Part shown: piece after piece, positions 44,823 through 56,809 of the stretch
Numbering within the stretch: the first letter of the stretch is position 1
Layout of the letters: the number at the start of each line of letters is the position of its first letter
Assembly: GCA_037176725.1 (NCBI GenBank)
Contig: JAZBRS010000026.1
Coordinates: 150,857,501 to 150,921,500 of the forward strand
Origin: Posidonia oceanica
Taxonomy: Eukaryota; Streptophyta; Magnoliopsida; Alismatales; Posidoniaceae
Reading direction: 5' to 3'
DNA: 64,000 nucleotides
Made by a program: the position numbers and the translations under genes
Notes under the pieces: generated by a model
Told to the model about the DNA's origin: nothing
The model's database searches: none
What the model saw: only the letters and a program-made list of their open reading frames with translations

Positions 44823-46000
44823 TCGGTGCTCGACCTCTGTCCTGGCAAACTCCTCGTCTGGCTCTGCCTGCTCTGATTCTGCTGCTGGCTCTGCTGATTC
44901 TACTATCCGTGCTAGTGCCTATGCTGAGGCTAACCATGCTGAGGCTGCCTGTGCTGAAGCTGGTTGTACTGCTGCTTGCTATGCGGGGCTTGCATGTGCT
45001 ACTGCTTGCTGCTATGCTGTTGGTGCCTACTGTGCTATTCCTTGTGCATGTTGTGCTACTGCTGTGCATGTTGTGCTAATGCTGCTACTTGCGGTGCTGG
45101 TGCTTGTGCTTGCTGTGCTAGCGCTGATGCTTGCGGTTCTACTGGTGCTGCTTGTGGTGCTGATGCCACTGGTATTTGCTGCGCTGTTACTTCCTCTGCA
45201 TGTTCTGGTGTGCTTGTCAGAGATATATCAGGCTGGCGGTTGATCTGTGTACTGTAGCTTGCTTCATTGCCTGAGTGGGGCATGCGCTGCACAAACCATC
45301 TAGACCCACCCCCTGGCTACAAGGTGATTAGCTCATCTGGTCTAGTGGGTGCCTCGTCCGCTAGATCTTCCTCTAGGACCATGATAGAGGGATTTGCAGC
45401 CAAGGCCTTCCCCTTCTTCTGTGCTGCCACATGCTCTACGATGTCCTGTGCCAGCGACATGAGTTGCTCTTGGAACAGCTGCTCCAAGTCTCCCATTGAA
45501 AAGTCAATCTGAGCGTTCGTAGCCACTCCTCCCACCTCATCCGAGGGTGAGTCCACATAGTAGGCGACGGTGACTTCTGACTCTTGGGCGACCGCTAGGT
45601 TTGCTGCCAGTTCTGGCCTGGCTGCTGGGCTTTCTACTACTTGGGGTACTTGTTTCGCTGCTGCTGGGTAGGCTGCCAAGGTCACTGCTGCTACTGGAGG
45701 GGAGGCACAACTGCTCCTCTAGGGGCCAATGGCTAGGCCGCTATGCTTGGGGATGAAGCACCAGTGCCCGTGGGTGACAGTGGTTGTCCCCTAGTAGCCG
45801 CAGCGAGAATCTTCCGCAATGCAAGATCTGCTGAAGCTGACAGTGGTGTGCTTGACAAGGCCGCCTGGCTTGCTTGTGGCGCTGTCGATGATGCGGGCCG
45901 AGTCATGCTGCCGTTTGATCCGACCGACTGCACTGTCGGAGAAGGTGATTTCCATGCTAGTGCGGCTACGGCCACAAGCTAACTGCTGGATGGTGCTGGA
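44823..46000 (-). pseudogene. Element C hypervariable linker
   Basis: Pieces 44722-45292, 45317-45685 and 45733-45975 are Ala/Gln/Ser-rich. Conserved flags are IDFSMGDLEQLFQEQL, DELITL and QRMPHSG. The centre carries AQHAQ/APQAAP-type repeats that differ from the VEQHA array of B. No domain is recognised. Confidence 0.6.
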
Positions 46001-47160
46001 GGGCGTGCTCCTGACTTTGGCGCTACTGCTGTGGCTGTCGGTGACTTTGGTGAAGCTGCAGAAAGAGGAGAAACTGTTAATCCAGCCACAGGGCCTACCA
46101 ATTCTGCTACTGCATCAATGAGTGCCAAGCAAACTGACTGAGACGCTGTCACGCTGAGCTGATCCTTACTACTGGTTGGGGCTACCTCAACTATGCCAGA
46201 CTCCTCCTCATCCGAGTAGTAGTCCTCAATGCAGACCCAATCTTCCGTCGGCAGCGAAGAGCTCGGGCATGACACCTGCTGTGCTGTGGCTTCACTACTG
46301 TTTGAATCAAGGATACCTGCACTGGTGAAGTTAGTGAGGTCCCGCGGGATAGCCATCCTTTGATCCTTGAGCTGCATGCATCTACCTTCGCTGGACTGTA
46401 GGTCATATCCGAGACCTTCGGAGTCTCTTCACTCTGCTGCTCTGATCGGCTCAGCGATTCCCTGGCCGTATCGCCCGAGCGGCGTTCCCTTGACATAGCC
46501 CCACCTGTGATAGACGTTTTCAACCATCTGGAAGGGGTTGTTGTGAACGGCCAAAGAGTTGACACGTTCAATATCAAGTATAAAGTTAACCGGCTCACAC
46601 TGATTAACTCGATACAAGGCATCTGAAAGCTCAGGGTCAAAAGGGACAGTCTGCGAAGAGATGGGTGCAACTGCCTCGATCCGCTCCTTCTCGAAGTTTT
46701 CTGCCATGACAACGATAACATCGTCGCCACGGCGAAATTTGATCATGCGGTGGAGGGTCGAGGGGATGACCTGATGCTTGTGGAGCCAATGGCGCCCAAG
46801 CAAGAAATTAAAGTTAGGCTCCAAGTCGACAATATAGAATTCCACATCGAATGTGATCGGGCCAATGATAAGAAGAATAATCAAAATCTCAAGAGCGTTA
46901 TGGTGAGTATTGTCAAAAGCTGTCATTCCCTTTATCACCGGGGTGATATCCTCAGCTTTGAATCCGAGCCTGGTTGCAGTGCGCAATGGACAGACATTAA
47001 GGCCTAACCCGTTATCAACCAGCGATAAGGGAATGCGGAAGTTTTTATATTGCACCGTGACAAACAAGGGTTAGTTATGATTAATCCCCGCCAGAGGTAG
47101 CTCATCGCTCGTGAAAGAGATGATGCCAACCATGCTTTCCAGGGCCACGGGTTCTATAGC
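46001..47160 (-). pseudogene. Element C aspartic protease with G-patch-like tail
   Basis: The frame 46429-47067 contains LSLVDNGLGLNVCPL (active-site D-N-G), FDVEFYIVDLEPNFNFLLGRHWLHKHQ, MIKFRRGDDVIVVMAENFEKERIEA and NPFQMVENVYHRWGYVKGTPLGRYGQG. It runs unbroken through the G-patch-like part, unlike A and B. The tail 45979-46377 has WVCIEDYYSDEEES. A Trp or Gln codon upstream is now a stop at about 47073. Confidence 0.8.
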
Positions 47161-50105
47161 TTGAGACACACGGGCTGCTTAGAACACTCAGAGGAAAGCC
47201 TCACGGTGTTCAGAAGAGGAATGTATAAGGTCCCAAATTGAAATGTCAGCTTTAACCCTCCTAAGCTAGGAGGTAATGTCGGCTTTGTGGTGCGGCTTTC
47301 TGGTGGTAGAAGGAGATGCTTTGGGAGTAGGCTCTGCGGGGTTAGGTGCAGGGGATTGGCTGGGTGCTAAGGGTGCTGCGGGTTGGCTAGCTGCTAGGGG
47401 TGCTGCTGGTTGTTTTACTGCTAAGGGTGCTGCTAGTTGGCTTGCTGGTGGGGGTGCAGTGGGCACTGGATGGCTGGGCCTTACCACCGATGCTGCGGGC
47501 TTGTAGACCCTCCCCGATTGCGTGACTTCTGCACACATTTCCGTGGTGTAGTCGTAGGGCATGCGATGGGGGTCCCAGGTTAAGTCAATAACCGTAGGGG
47601 CCTATGCTGCGAGCACAAGAGGGGCTACAAGAGGGTTTGTTGGGCAATAGGGGAATGGGTGCTGCTGGTAGGTTGCTGGAGGTCCTGGCTGAGACCTAGC
47701 TAGTAGGCTGACTGGGGGTCCACCTAAATAGGAGGCAGGGGTTTGGGCCTGGGGTCTAGCTTGAAGGTGTACAGGGGTAGGGGCCTAAGGGTGCATGGTA
47801 GGGCGAGCGGCGAAGCACATCGACCTAGCACACGGTCGGATCATATGAATCCCCAACTCAGAGCTGGCAATGGCCGCACGATAGAGAGAGAGAGGAAAGG
47901 ACTCCCAAACAACATGAATGAGCTCGGAGGGGTCTACTACAGACGTAGCAGGCCTAAAGGGGGAGAGAGAATAGATTCCCAAGGTCCCCGCACCTTCCGA
48001 ATTGGAGTGCTTCGGCAGGGGCTGGTGGACGATGCTGGGATGAGGGGATGCTAATGCTTGTGCAGGGGCTATTGCAGATGAAGGAGCAGGTGTAGATGCC
48101 TCGTGCGTGTGGATCGTAATCGTTCCCAATTCGATCAGATTCTGAATGGCGTCCTGCAAAGTGAGGCAACTGTTCGTCGAGTGCCCTACGGCTCGATGAA
48201 AGTCGCAAAAAAGGTGCACCTTATGCCAATGCAGAAGTGGATTTGGCGGCAGGCGAACCTCGGGAAACTTCAGAAATGTCGCGACCTTGGGGAGGACGGT
48301 GCTTAATGGCTCCACCAGTGGGGTGAATTGACGCCGCTGTCGCCTTTGCCCCTAGGGCTGCGCTTGCTGGACCGGTGCGGCAGGATACACCGGTTGGGTA
48401 GTGGTAGTGATTTGCGGTGTAGGCGGTGCCCTAGGTGCTGGTGCGTACACTACTTGATTTGAGGGAGGCCGAACCACCAGCTGAATAGGCACGGGTGAGG
48501 GGTCGACGTAGGGGACAGCAGGTTTCGGCGAGTCCTTCTTCTTAGGACGGCTGCTGGTGCTACCACTGCTGTTGCTATTGGTGTTGCTGCTGGTGCTGCT
48601 ACTGATGGCAGCCTGCTTGGCAAATGCAGAGAGCGCTGGGATGTTGCCACTCCGTAGCGAACTCTCTACGGGAGTGCCAGCCCGAATCAGTGTGGTGAAA
48701 GTTGTGACAGGTTGAATGCTGAGCAGAGCCCCGGTAGTGGGCTGCGCACCTCCTATCACAATCTCGAGGGACTCCTTGTCAGAGGGTCCGTCTCGAGCCT
48801 ACGAAGCGAGTGCACGCCAGCGGCCGACATACTCCCTAAACGGCTCGCTGGAGTTCTGTTTTGTTGTGACCAGGTCCGCATGCTTAGGGACCAGGTCCAG
48901 GTTGAAGGAATATTGTCCAAAGAACGCCTGGCTGAGGTCGCTCCACGTCTTGATGCTGGCCATATCAAGTGAGGTGAACCACTTGAGCGCAGGGCCGGTT
49001 AGACTTTTCTGGAACAAACGGATTAGCAACCTCTCGTCAGCCTAGAGCTGAGCGAGATCTCCATAGTATGCCTTCAGGTGTGCTATTGGACAGCCTCTAC
49101 CATTGTATTTTTCAAAGACCGGGATGCGAAACTTTGGTGGGAGCACCGCCTCTGGGAAGTAACGGAGGTCCCGGAACTGGTAAGACTGATGGTCTGTACC
49201 CTGCACTTGTCGAAGCGTTTTCTCCAGAACGGCGAACCTGTCATCGTTGGATTCTGGAGCTGCTGCCAAAGGAGGTGGTGCAGCAGGGGCAGGGGCCACG
49301 TACGCCGAATAGGATGCACCAAGGTGCTCCTCTGGATCTACCATCGCATTACTTGGTGGAGCAGCGGGATGGGCGGCGTATCCGTGCGGATGTGTTGTGT
49401 GTGCTGGAATGCATGCAGGGGTAGGGTATTGCTGATGTAGGGGGTAGGAATAACTAGCACGCTGAGTGATAGGTGATGTAGAATGCTGGAGCGTCAGCTA
49501 CTACACCGGCACCATGCTGGGCGGCAGGCCTGAGGGATACTGCGCTCCAACTAGTCCTAAGGACTGGCCACCAGGTGCCAGAGGAGGATGCTGTGCAGGG
49601 TGCTGTGCATATGAAGGAGGCGAAAGCTGAGCCCCCATCGCTGGAGCAGTGAGTAGCTGAGGCATCGCTGAAGTGCAGAAGGGAATGATTGTGACGCAAG
49701 TGTAGGCTGTAGCGGGGCCTCGGGAGCGACAGGAGTGAAAGAAAGGCGAAGAGATAGAACCATGCCTTGTAGTCTCTAGGCAATCTCCATCAAGTGCCGA
49801 TACTGCGCCTCAGGGGGCCCGTCAGTGGGTATGCTGAGGTGCAGGGGCGGCGGGGGAGCAGAATCAAGCAGCTGGGACACAGACTGTCCAGGAGGTGGAG
49901 GTCCTAAGGCGGAAGTTGCCGCAGCAGGGTGGTTGTCAAAAGTGACATAACCCTGAGAAGGAGGAGTCAATGGCACCTCCAGAGTGCGGGCGACGGTTAC
50001 GAACGCAATCTCGACGACCAGGTCTGGTGGAGTCTGCCACTGCTCCATAGAATACTGGGGAGACAACTGTACCAGAGAAGGAGACGCTGGTACAGAGGAA
50101 ACCAA
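47161..50105 (-). pseudogene. Element C gag
   Basis: Fragments at 49776-50105, 49042-49344, 48799-49029, 48352-48759, 47785-48315 and 47266-47562 align end to end with B gag in one order. Motifs are YQFRDLRYFPEAVLPPKFRIP, GPALKWFTSLDMASIKTW, PFREYVGRWRALAS, ESSLRSGNIPALSAFAKQA and the zinc motif CDFHRAVGHSTNSC. Stops at about 49032, 48799 and 48353 are all TAG in place of Gln CAG. Most damage is therefore point mutation. Confidence 0.8.
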
Positions 50106-51402
50106 GGCAAGAGTCGGAGGGACCGAAACGGCAAACCCCTCCGGGGCAATAGGAGTCTAGGAGTCATCAACAAACTGGACCATCGCTGACCGAGAGCAGG
50201 TGATTATAGGACTGCGACAGGAGGCAAGAGGACGAATCCCAGGGGGAGCTATTGTCGCAAAGGTGAAATAGCTCGGAAGAGGAAAGTCGGAAGCAGGTGT
50301 CGCAACAGGGGCGTCAGTAAGAGAATGTAGTTAAGCTCCAGCTAAGGAACTCGCTCACTGACCTCTACGCGAATGGCAAGCAAACAATAAGGGATTTGAA
50401 CCCGAAAGTAAAATGCAAATGCTTTGATGTATGTCATGAATGCAGATGTATGCTTTCTAGCATGCTCTCCCTCACCAATCAGATGTCTACTTCGGACGCT
50501 CATGGGTGTACGGGTCGCTGACTTAGGCTAGAAAAAGTAGGTCCCACGTCTTAATCCCGGCCCAAAGCTTAGGTGGTGACGTCGTGGTGCGTTGGTGGCC
50601 TCGACCCTGCCAGAAGCATGGGTGGTACCCTCCACTAACACCAACGCAACCCCCTGACAAGGGGGGGATAGACCGAGCTACTTACGCCACGCCAAAGCAT
50701 TGGGGCAAGAGACTGGGACTATCTTCTCAGACTATAGGCAGACTTAGATGAGAAGAATGCATGCCCTATATGATGCTTCATGCAAATGCTTTGAGTTTTT
50801 TATCTTGCGTATTTTATTAACTCAAGGGGGTGCAGGTGTGTTGCAGTCTCTAGTTGCCCCTAGAGATGATTCTTTTTACTTACCGTTTTTAATTAGCCAT
50901 GGGGGAAGCAATCAAGTCTCTAATTGTCCTTAGGCTAAGTGTAAAAGGGGAAGAAAATCACCCAAACATGGCAAGCAATCAACATGAATCACTACAAAAG
51001 GCATGCGCATGATATGTGCTAGTGCTGTGAACATGATAGTGAAAGGAAAACACTTACCACATCAAAAGGCAAGTATGCATGGTATGTGCAAGTGCAGTGG
51101 CATAGCATTGGTGTAAAAAAAAGCATTTATTACTCAAAAGGCATGCATGGTGCGCCAAGCAGATATTTAGACATGCGTAATGCAGGAAATAGCAAGTAAA
51201 TAAAGTAAGTAAGGGCAGGCAAGCAGTAAAGCATGTAAAAGCAAGGCAAGTAGCAAGGCATGTAAACAAGCAAGGTAGGCGAACAGACAAGGCATGCAAA
51301 AGCAAAAGGCAGGCAAGGATGCAAAAGCAAGCGGCAAGAAAGCCAGGAGCGAAAGCCGGAGTCTAGAATCCTTAGCGGAACACCCGCTAATGATTCCAAA
51401 GC
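50106..51402 (-). other. Element C leader between primer site and gag
   Basis: This is an untranslated leader shared with A and B. Beside the primer site it has a 14-bp stem-loop (51365-51397) not seen in B. No gene is visible in the low-complexity remainder. Confidence 0.65.
51365..51397. repeat. Stem-loop next to the C primer site
   Basis: AGAATCCTTAGCGG pairs with CCGCTAATGATTCC around a five-base loop, with two mismatches. It lies six bases from the primer site, on the gag side, where retroelement leaders often carry structures that guide reverse transcription. B lacks it. Confidence 0.6.
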
Positions 51403-51420
51403 TCCCCAGCGGAGTCGCCA
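51403..51420 (-). other. Primer binding site of element C (tRNA-Arg(ACG) type)
   Basis: The element strand reads TGGCGACTCCGCTGGGGA, fully complementary to the 3' end I recall for plant tRNA-Arg(ACG). One base separates it from the LTR border at 51422. Confidence 0.9.
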
Positions 51421-51744
51421 TTGTAGTAATCCTGAATTTCTGATCGTCCATGCATGATGCCAAAGCTCGCATGCGCCGATCAAAATAGGCTCACTATATG
51501 CGATGGGATCCAAGGGAAGAAACTTGACTCGGAAACGCTGGCAAAAAGAAGAAAAAGAAATGATAAGACAAATCGAAGTCGCCACCATGTCTATTAAGTT
51601 GGGAGACAAGGAAAACCAAGGGAAATGCATGAAAAGACATGCAAAATCGAATGCAAGGAGGGTGCAAAGGGATGCGATGCAAGGCAATGCAATGCCATGC
51701 TATGCTATGCTATGACTCATGCCTAGGATGAAGGAAAGGTCATT

Positions 51745-51835
51745 GCGGGCCAAGAGAAAGGGTAAGGAATCCTGTTACGCACGAGGAAGGTGTTAGGCAC
51801 CCCCAATACGTCCGAAAATCGGTCTTTCTTAGGCA
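51745..51835 (-). promoter_or_regulatory. Conserved R/U5 block of the C LTR
   Basis: Third copy of the GGGTGCCTAACACCTTCC block. The distance to the inner LTR border (about 325-410 bp) is the same as in B. Confidence 0.5.
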
Positions 51836-52398
51836 ATCTCGCTCGCTAATGCAAGAAGATGCTTGCCTAGTGCCTAAATGCAATGAATGTCTGATTGCTA
51901 TGCATGGGAAATAAACGTGCTATCTATGTGCTCAGTAGCACTGCTAGTGTTCTGAACTGGGCGAACCCTGGTTCGTGAGAACTCCTAGGCAGTAAGCATC
52001 ATTGCCCTAATGCAAATGCAGGCGATAAAACAAAACTGCAGGGAAAGCTATGCAATGCAAGCGACATGCAAGGGATAAAGCAAAAGTGGGCGCTGAAAAT
52101 GATGCAAATAGTATGAAAATAGTGCGGAAAACGATGCAAAAGCGGTGTAGAAAATGGTGCAAAGGCGACGTGCAGATAAAGGCACGAAAATGATGCAAGC
52201 GAGCGACATGCAACAGGGAAAGCGAAAGTGAGTCTTAGGCGAAAACCACGGGAAAGCGTGCAAGACGAGGTGCAACATCAAAATAGGGGGCAGGCAGCAT
52301 GCATAGGTGTTACAGCATGCCTAAGAAGCAATAAAACGCAGAAAACGTTGAATGAAAGCAAATCGGTGTTTTAAAACCAAGTTTAGCCAACTGCAAGC

Positions 52399-54733
52399 GT
52401 TGGATGCAGCAACTTCTGCGTCCAACGTTGGACACTGGCATTGCTGGTGTCCAACACCTGCTAGAGGCAAACAGCATGCAGTTTTGGAAAGTTGATGCAT
52501 TCTAGCTATATGAATGTGATGCAGATGCAGAGATGCAGGAGAATGGGTGCAGAGCATGTTAAGCAGTTAAGGCAACGAATCAGAAACAAGCTCAGAACAG
52601 GATGCAAGCAAAGATCAGCATTTAAACAAGCAGGGCGTTGGACGCCCGATAGCATGGCGTCCAACGTTAGACGCTAGAGAGACTAGCATCCAACACAGGC
52701 CAAAGGACGGCATAGCAAATCAATATACAGATGATGAACAAAATATGTAAGCATGCATTTAGGCTACTGTAAGCAGGTATAGGCTAAACATGCAAGCATA
52801 GGATATGAAAAATCCAAGGAAAACAACATCTGCAACGCATGCAAGGAATAAAGCTCAACCAGAGCATTGGACGCGAGCTACACCTACGTCCAACAGTGGA
52901 CGTGAGGAACAGCAGCGTACAACGCACTGGGAGGCACAATCAAACAAAAACCCTGTATAAAACTTGGATATAAACTATAAAAGCTGAGGAGCAGTTGCTA
53001 TGAAGGCTAAGCAAGCATACAAGCGTAGAGACATGCAAACATAGGGATCAGAGCATCATGCAAGCATTTAAGCAAGAGTAACTGAGCAGTGACGTAAGAC
53101 GCTGGTAGCAGCAGCGTCTAATGTAGGACGCTGAAGCCCCCAGCGTCCAACACATGAAGGATGCAAACCTACCTGCAAAGGGGGAGCTCAGCTCTAAAGC
53201 CCACTTAAACATGCATGCAAGTTACTGAGGACATGCCAGATCAAGAAAAACCACTTATACCAAGCATATAATCCATGAGAAGCAAGTAAGAAAGAGTATG
53301 TAGAGGAATAAAGGGGTAAAAACCCACGAAAATTAGCATGCAACTTGAGAGGAGACTAGCAAGCTTAAACATGGTTGCCATAGGGGCCAGGCATCACTAA
53401 ACATGCATGGATCATGTATAAATCTCAAAAATAAGCAAGATACAAGCATGGCAGTAGATATAAGCAAGCAGATAAGTACGACGCTGGACTCTCCAGCGTC
53501 CAACATTGGACTCTCCAACGTCCAACGTTGGACGCAAGAGTTCCAGCGTCCAACACAGGCAGACAGCAGATTAATCATGGAACATGCAATATTGATTCAA
53601 GATGGGATCAAAACATGAAAGTAGACATGGCACAGCATCTGTAAGCATGTAAGGAAAGCAAGCAGAACAAACTCATAAAAAGCAAGCAAAGCAAAGCATG
53701 GTAAGTTTTAAAGCAAAATCAAAGCAAAGGAAGGCAAGGCACAGCAGGGTGTTGGACGCGGCTCCTGCCGCGTCCAACGTTGGATGCACCAGGCTGTGCG
53801 TCCAACAAGTCGGGAATCTTCCCAGCCAAGGACGGTGGCCAAATCGGCCAAAAGCTTCAATCAAACTTGATAAGGAGCAAGTGTGGCCGACGACGAGCAT
53901 GGTGGTATGCTTGGTGCCAGAAATAGGTGGGTGAATTGCTCCACCCACCTCCTCCTCCTCACGGTCGGAAAGCCAAGGCGGGGAGGGGTGTGTGCTATGC
54001 TAAAAACCGAAAAAACTACCTAGGAACATTCCTACACACATGCACGAACTAAAAGTAAGGAATCCCTACTTGGTCGCGGCCTGAAATGGCTGTTTGCGTT
54101 CCTCGTCGGCGCTGCAGAAGGTGATGGCCGACGAACTCCGGCGAGCTTGCAGAGCACGTAGGAGGCACGGGAAAGGTTGCTGGAAGCTTGGGAGTGGTCA
54201 TGGGAGATCGCTCTTTGCTCTGGAGGTGGTGAATTCTCTCTCGAATGGGTGTGGTGAGCTCTGGATGGGGGAGAAGTGGCTGGTTTTGGTGATGGGTCCA
54301 TGGGTTCTGGCACATGGCAGTGGCTTTGGGCTGGCTTTGGACTGATTTTGCAGGTAATTGCAGGCGTGGCAGGGGCTGCTGTGAGTGGGGAATCCACAAG
54401 GGATGTCAGGCAAAGGCGTGGGGCTTGTCAGAAGGGCGAGCAAGTCTTGGTGGTGGCAGGCGGAGGCAGCCAAAGTTAGTGACCGCGGTGAGAGTGGAGG
54501 TCATGCTGGGGCAGAGGAGATGGCTTGGCAGGGCAGTTACTCGGCCTTGGCAGTTAGTGGATGGCTTGGAGTGGTGAGTAAGTGGCCGAGGAGACCTGTA
54601 GTAAGTGCGTGCAGGCGGTGGAGGGGACGGGAGGTGAGCCAGAGGTGGCGGAGCAACCGCTGCACCTCTCAAGACGCTGGACACTAGTGCAGAGCGCATC
54701 CAACGTTGGACGCTGCCCGTGCCGGCGTCCAAC
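52399..54733. repeat. Seven double-hairpin modules in the C LTR
   Basis: Modules start near 52399, 52637, 52866, 53094, 53478, 53751 and 54676. Intervals of 238, 229, 228, 384, 273 and 925 bp compare with 240, 229, 227, 380, 239 and 754 in B. Stems such as GTTGGACGCGG with CCGCGTCCAAC (53751) and ACGCTGGA with TCCAGCGT (near 53480) are perfect. Loops and spacers differ from B much more than stems do. Confidence 0.9.
54060..54620 (-). promoter_or_regulatory. GC-rich block of the C LTR, candidate transcript start region
   Basis: This is the counterpart of the B block. Conserved text includes gctctggaggtgg and gaattctctct. It would lie 350-910 bp inside the outer LTR end. No TATA box is seen. 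Confidence 0.35.
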
Positions 54734-55039
54734 ACACCCAAGAGGCCAAAGGCTGAAATGGGCTTGGGCCTTGGTTTAAAAAGGTTTAAAAAGGTGTAAA
54801 AGGCTTGGGTGATGGTTTTGGGGTTTAGGTGGGGTTTTAGGGTTGGTTTAGGAGTGGGATTTGGTTTTTAGGTCAAAATGGGTTAATCTGAAAAAGGAGA
54901 GCCATCCCAGAGTCCAAGCAAGTTTGTAGGAGAATCCACCATCTTCTAGGCTATCAGAATGGGGTGTCTACACTAAGGTAATAAAGCTCTGAAATGAAAT
55001 TAAATGGAATGTAATGCAAAAATGGGCTAAAGTGTAATA

Positions 55040-55780
55040 AATCTAAAATGCTGGATTAAAAGTTAATGTAGTAAAGTAAAAATGCCATTTAAATGAAGTG
55101 CAATGTAAAAAAAAGGACCTGGATGCAATAAAAATAAAATACCAGACCTAACTGTAAAGAAATAAAATGTATTGAACACAACAGCTGGACCTACTTGCAA
55201 TAAAACTAAAATAACAAACTAAATGTTAATGTAATAAGGTTTCAAACGAAAAATAAATGAAATCTAACAGATAAGTGGACTCAACTGTAATATAAATAAA
55301 GTTGCTGACTAAAACGTAATGCAATATGGTTACAAAAAGAAATTAAATGAAATCTAACATGTAATTGGACTAACTTGAAATAAAAGTAAAGTTGCAGATT
55401 AAAACGTAATGTAATAAGGTTACAAAAAGAAATTAAATGAAATCTAACATGTAACTGGACTAACTTGTAATAAAAGTAAAGTTGTAGATTAAAACATAAT
55501 GCAATAAGGTTACAAAATGAAATTAAATGAAATCTAAAATGTGACTGGACTAACTTGTAATAAAAGTAAACTAACAGATTAAAAGCTAATGCAATAAAGT
55601 TTTAACAATGAATTAAATGAAATTTAAAACAGAACAGGACTTACTTGTAATAAAAATAAACTAACAGATTAAAAGCTAATGCAATAAAGTTTTAACAATG
55701 AATTAAATGAAATGCATACAAACCAGGACCTACATGCAATAAAAGTAACTTACTGGGCTTTATTTTAATGCAACCTAATC
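55040..55780. repeat. ~90-bp A/T-rich tandem repeat in the E LTR
   Basis: The phrases aataaggttacaaaaagaaattaaatg and actggactaacttgtaataaaag recur every 89-90 bp, for example ggttac at about 55328, 55418 and 55507, for roughly eight units. It shares aataaggt, gcaat and ggac words with the A LTR repeat at 9890-10890. Confidence 0.8.
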
Positions 55781-56747
55781 TAAACTAAGTTAACACATTT
55801 AAATAAAACGAAAACGAATGCAAAAAAAATAAAGGAACAGTACCACTTACCTGTTGCGAAGGAGCTGTCGGCGAGGGTGGTTGCTGGCGAGCTGGAGGCG
55901 CGGCTGGGCCTCGACGACGGTAGGGCAGGCGAGAGGATGGCCCAGCGGAGGTGTGGCGGCGAAGACCGGGGCGATTTCGGCACGGTGGGGGTGCTTGCGG
56001 CTCGTCGGAGTTGCACCAAATCTCGCCGGAGCCGGAGAAGAACGCCAAACCAGAGGTCGGGCAAGGGCTTTGAGTCCAGGGGAGGATCTGGAAGAGAGAG
56101 CGGAACGTCCCGGAGGTGAGGGGAGGTCCGCCCGACCGTGACGACGCCTGGAGGGCTTTGACGACGTCGATGGGTCGCGGCAGAGGAAACCAAGTTCGCG
56201 GCAGTGCTGGGCGCGGCGACGGGAGGCCTGAGGCGTTGGGCTCGGTCGGTGGAGGTGCGGAGGAGGTCCGAGAGGCGACGGACAGTCCTCTCCTCCTCTC
56301 TGCACTCAGATGGTAATGATGGGTGAAACTAACGATATTTTCTCTCTCTTTCTTCTCTCTCTGTTGCTCTCACAGAGGTCTGGGCTTGCAGGTGGACTCG
56401 TGGAGGGTTCCTGGAGGTGGAAAGCGATGGTGGAATGGTCGTGGAAGCAAGGGAGAGGAGCAGGCCGGAGAACGGCCAATGCAGTCCAGCTTAGAGAAGA
56501 ATTATCCTTTTCTCTCTCCTAGGTTATCCTCTCCTCTCACCGGTGATGGCTCTTGCAGGTGGGTTCGTGAGTGGTTCCTGGAGGTGGAGAGTGATGGTGG
56601 AAGGCAAGGGAGACGTGACCCCAGGAGGAAGAAGGATGCAGTCAGGTTCAGCCAAGAGAAGAAGTTCTCTTTCTCTCTCCTAGGTTATTGTTTTTTTTCT
56701 CCTCACCTCGGTTATTCCTCCTCCTCTCTCCTAGGGTGGCTACTACT

Positions 56748-56757
56748 GTTATATACC
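56748..56757 (-). promoter_or_regulatory. Candidate TATA box of the E LTR
   Basis: The element strand reads GGTATATAAC about 585 bp inside the outer LTR end. Downstream on that strand comes a purine-rich leader (plus strand ctcctctctcctag). This fits a U3/R boundary near 56720. Confidence 0.45.
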
Positions 56758-56809
56758 GGTGGGGAGATGAGGAAGGCCAATGGATGAGGGTGAGGTGGAG
56801 GCAATGGGT

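Larger units (their letters stand above)
36684..54972 (-). mobile_element. Element C: Tat-type Ty3/gypsy retrotransposon, nearly complete on its 5' side
   Basis: C is the most complete element here: 5' LTR (51422-54972), tRNA-Arg primer site, leader, gag, protease, linker, RT, RNase H, archaeal-type RNase H, integrase, spacer, extra gene and a 3' untranslated region with a satellite-like array, interrupted at 36684 by element D. The 3' LTR should lie left of the window. On the right it abuts the E LTR; the expected target copy is ctaag (54973-54977). B and C belong to one family: gene order, LTR modules and protein text all correspond. Confidence 0.87.
51422..54972 (-). repeat. Element C 5' LTR (3551 bp)
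   Basis: The borders are tgtagtaatcc at 51422 and ggggtgtctaca ending at 54972. Layout follows B: conserved inner kilobase, seven hairpin modules, GC-rich block (54060-54620), then A/G-rich outer end. It is 282 bp longer than the B LTR, mainly in the outer third. Right of the border the sequence is the interior of an A-type LTR (element E). Confidence 0.88.

Noticed and set aside
13915..54972. B and C as a segmental duplication of one locus
   Set aside because: Each has its own LTR borders and different host context (B inside D, C inside the E LTR), so they are separate insertions of one family.
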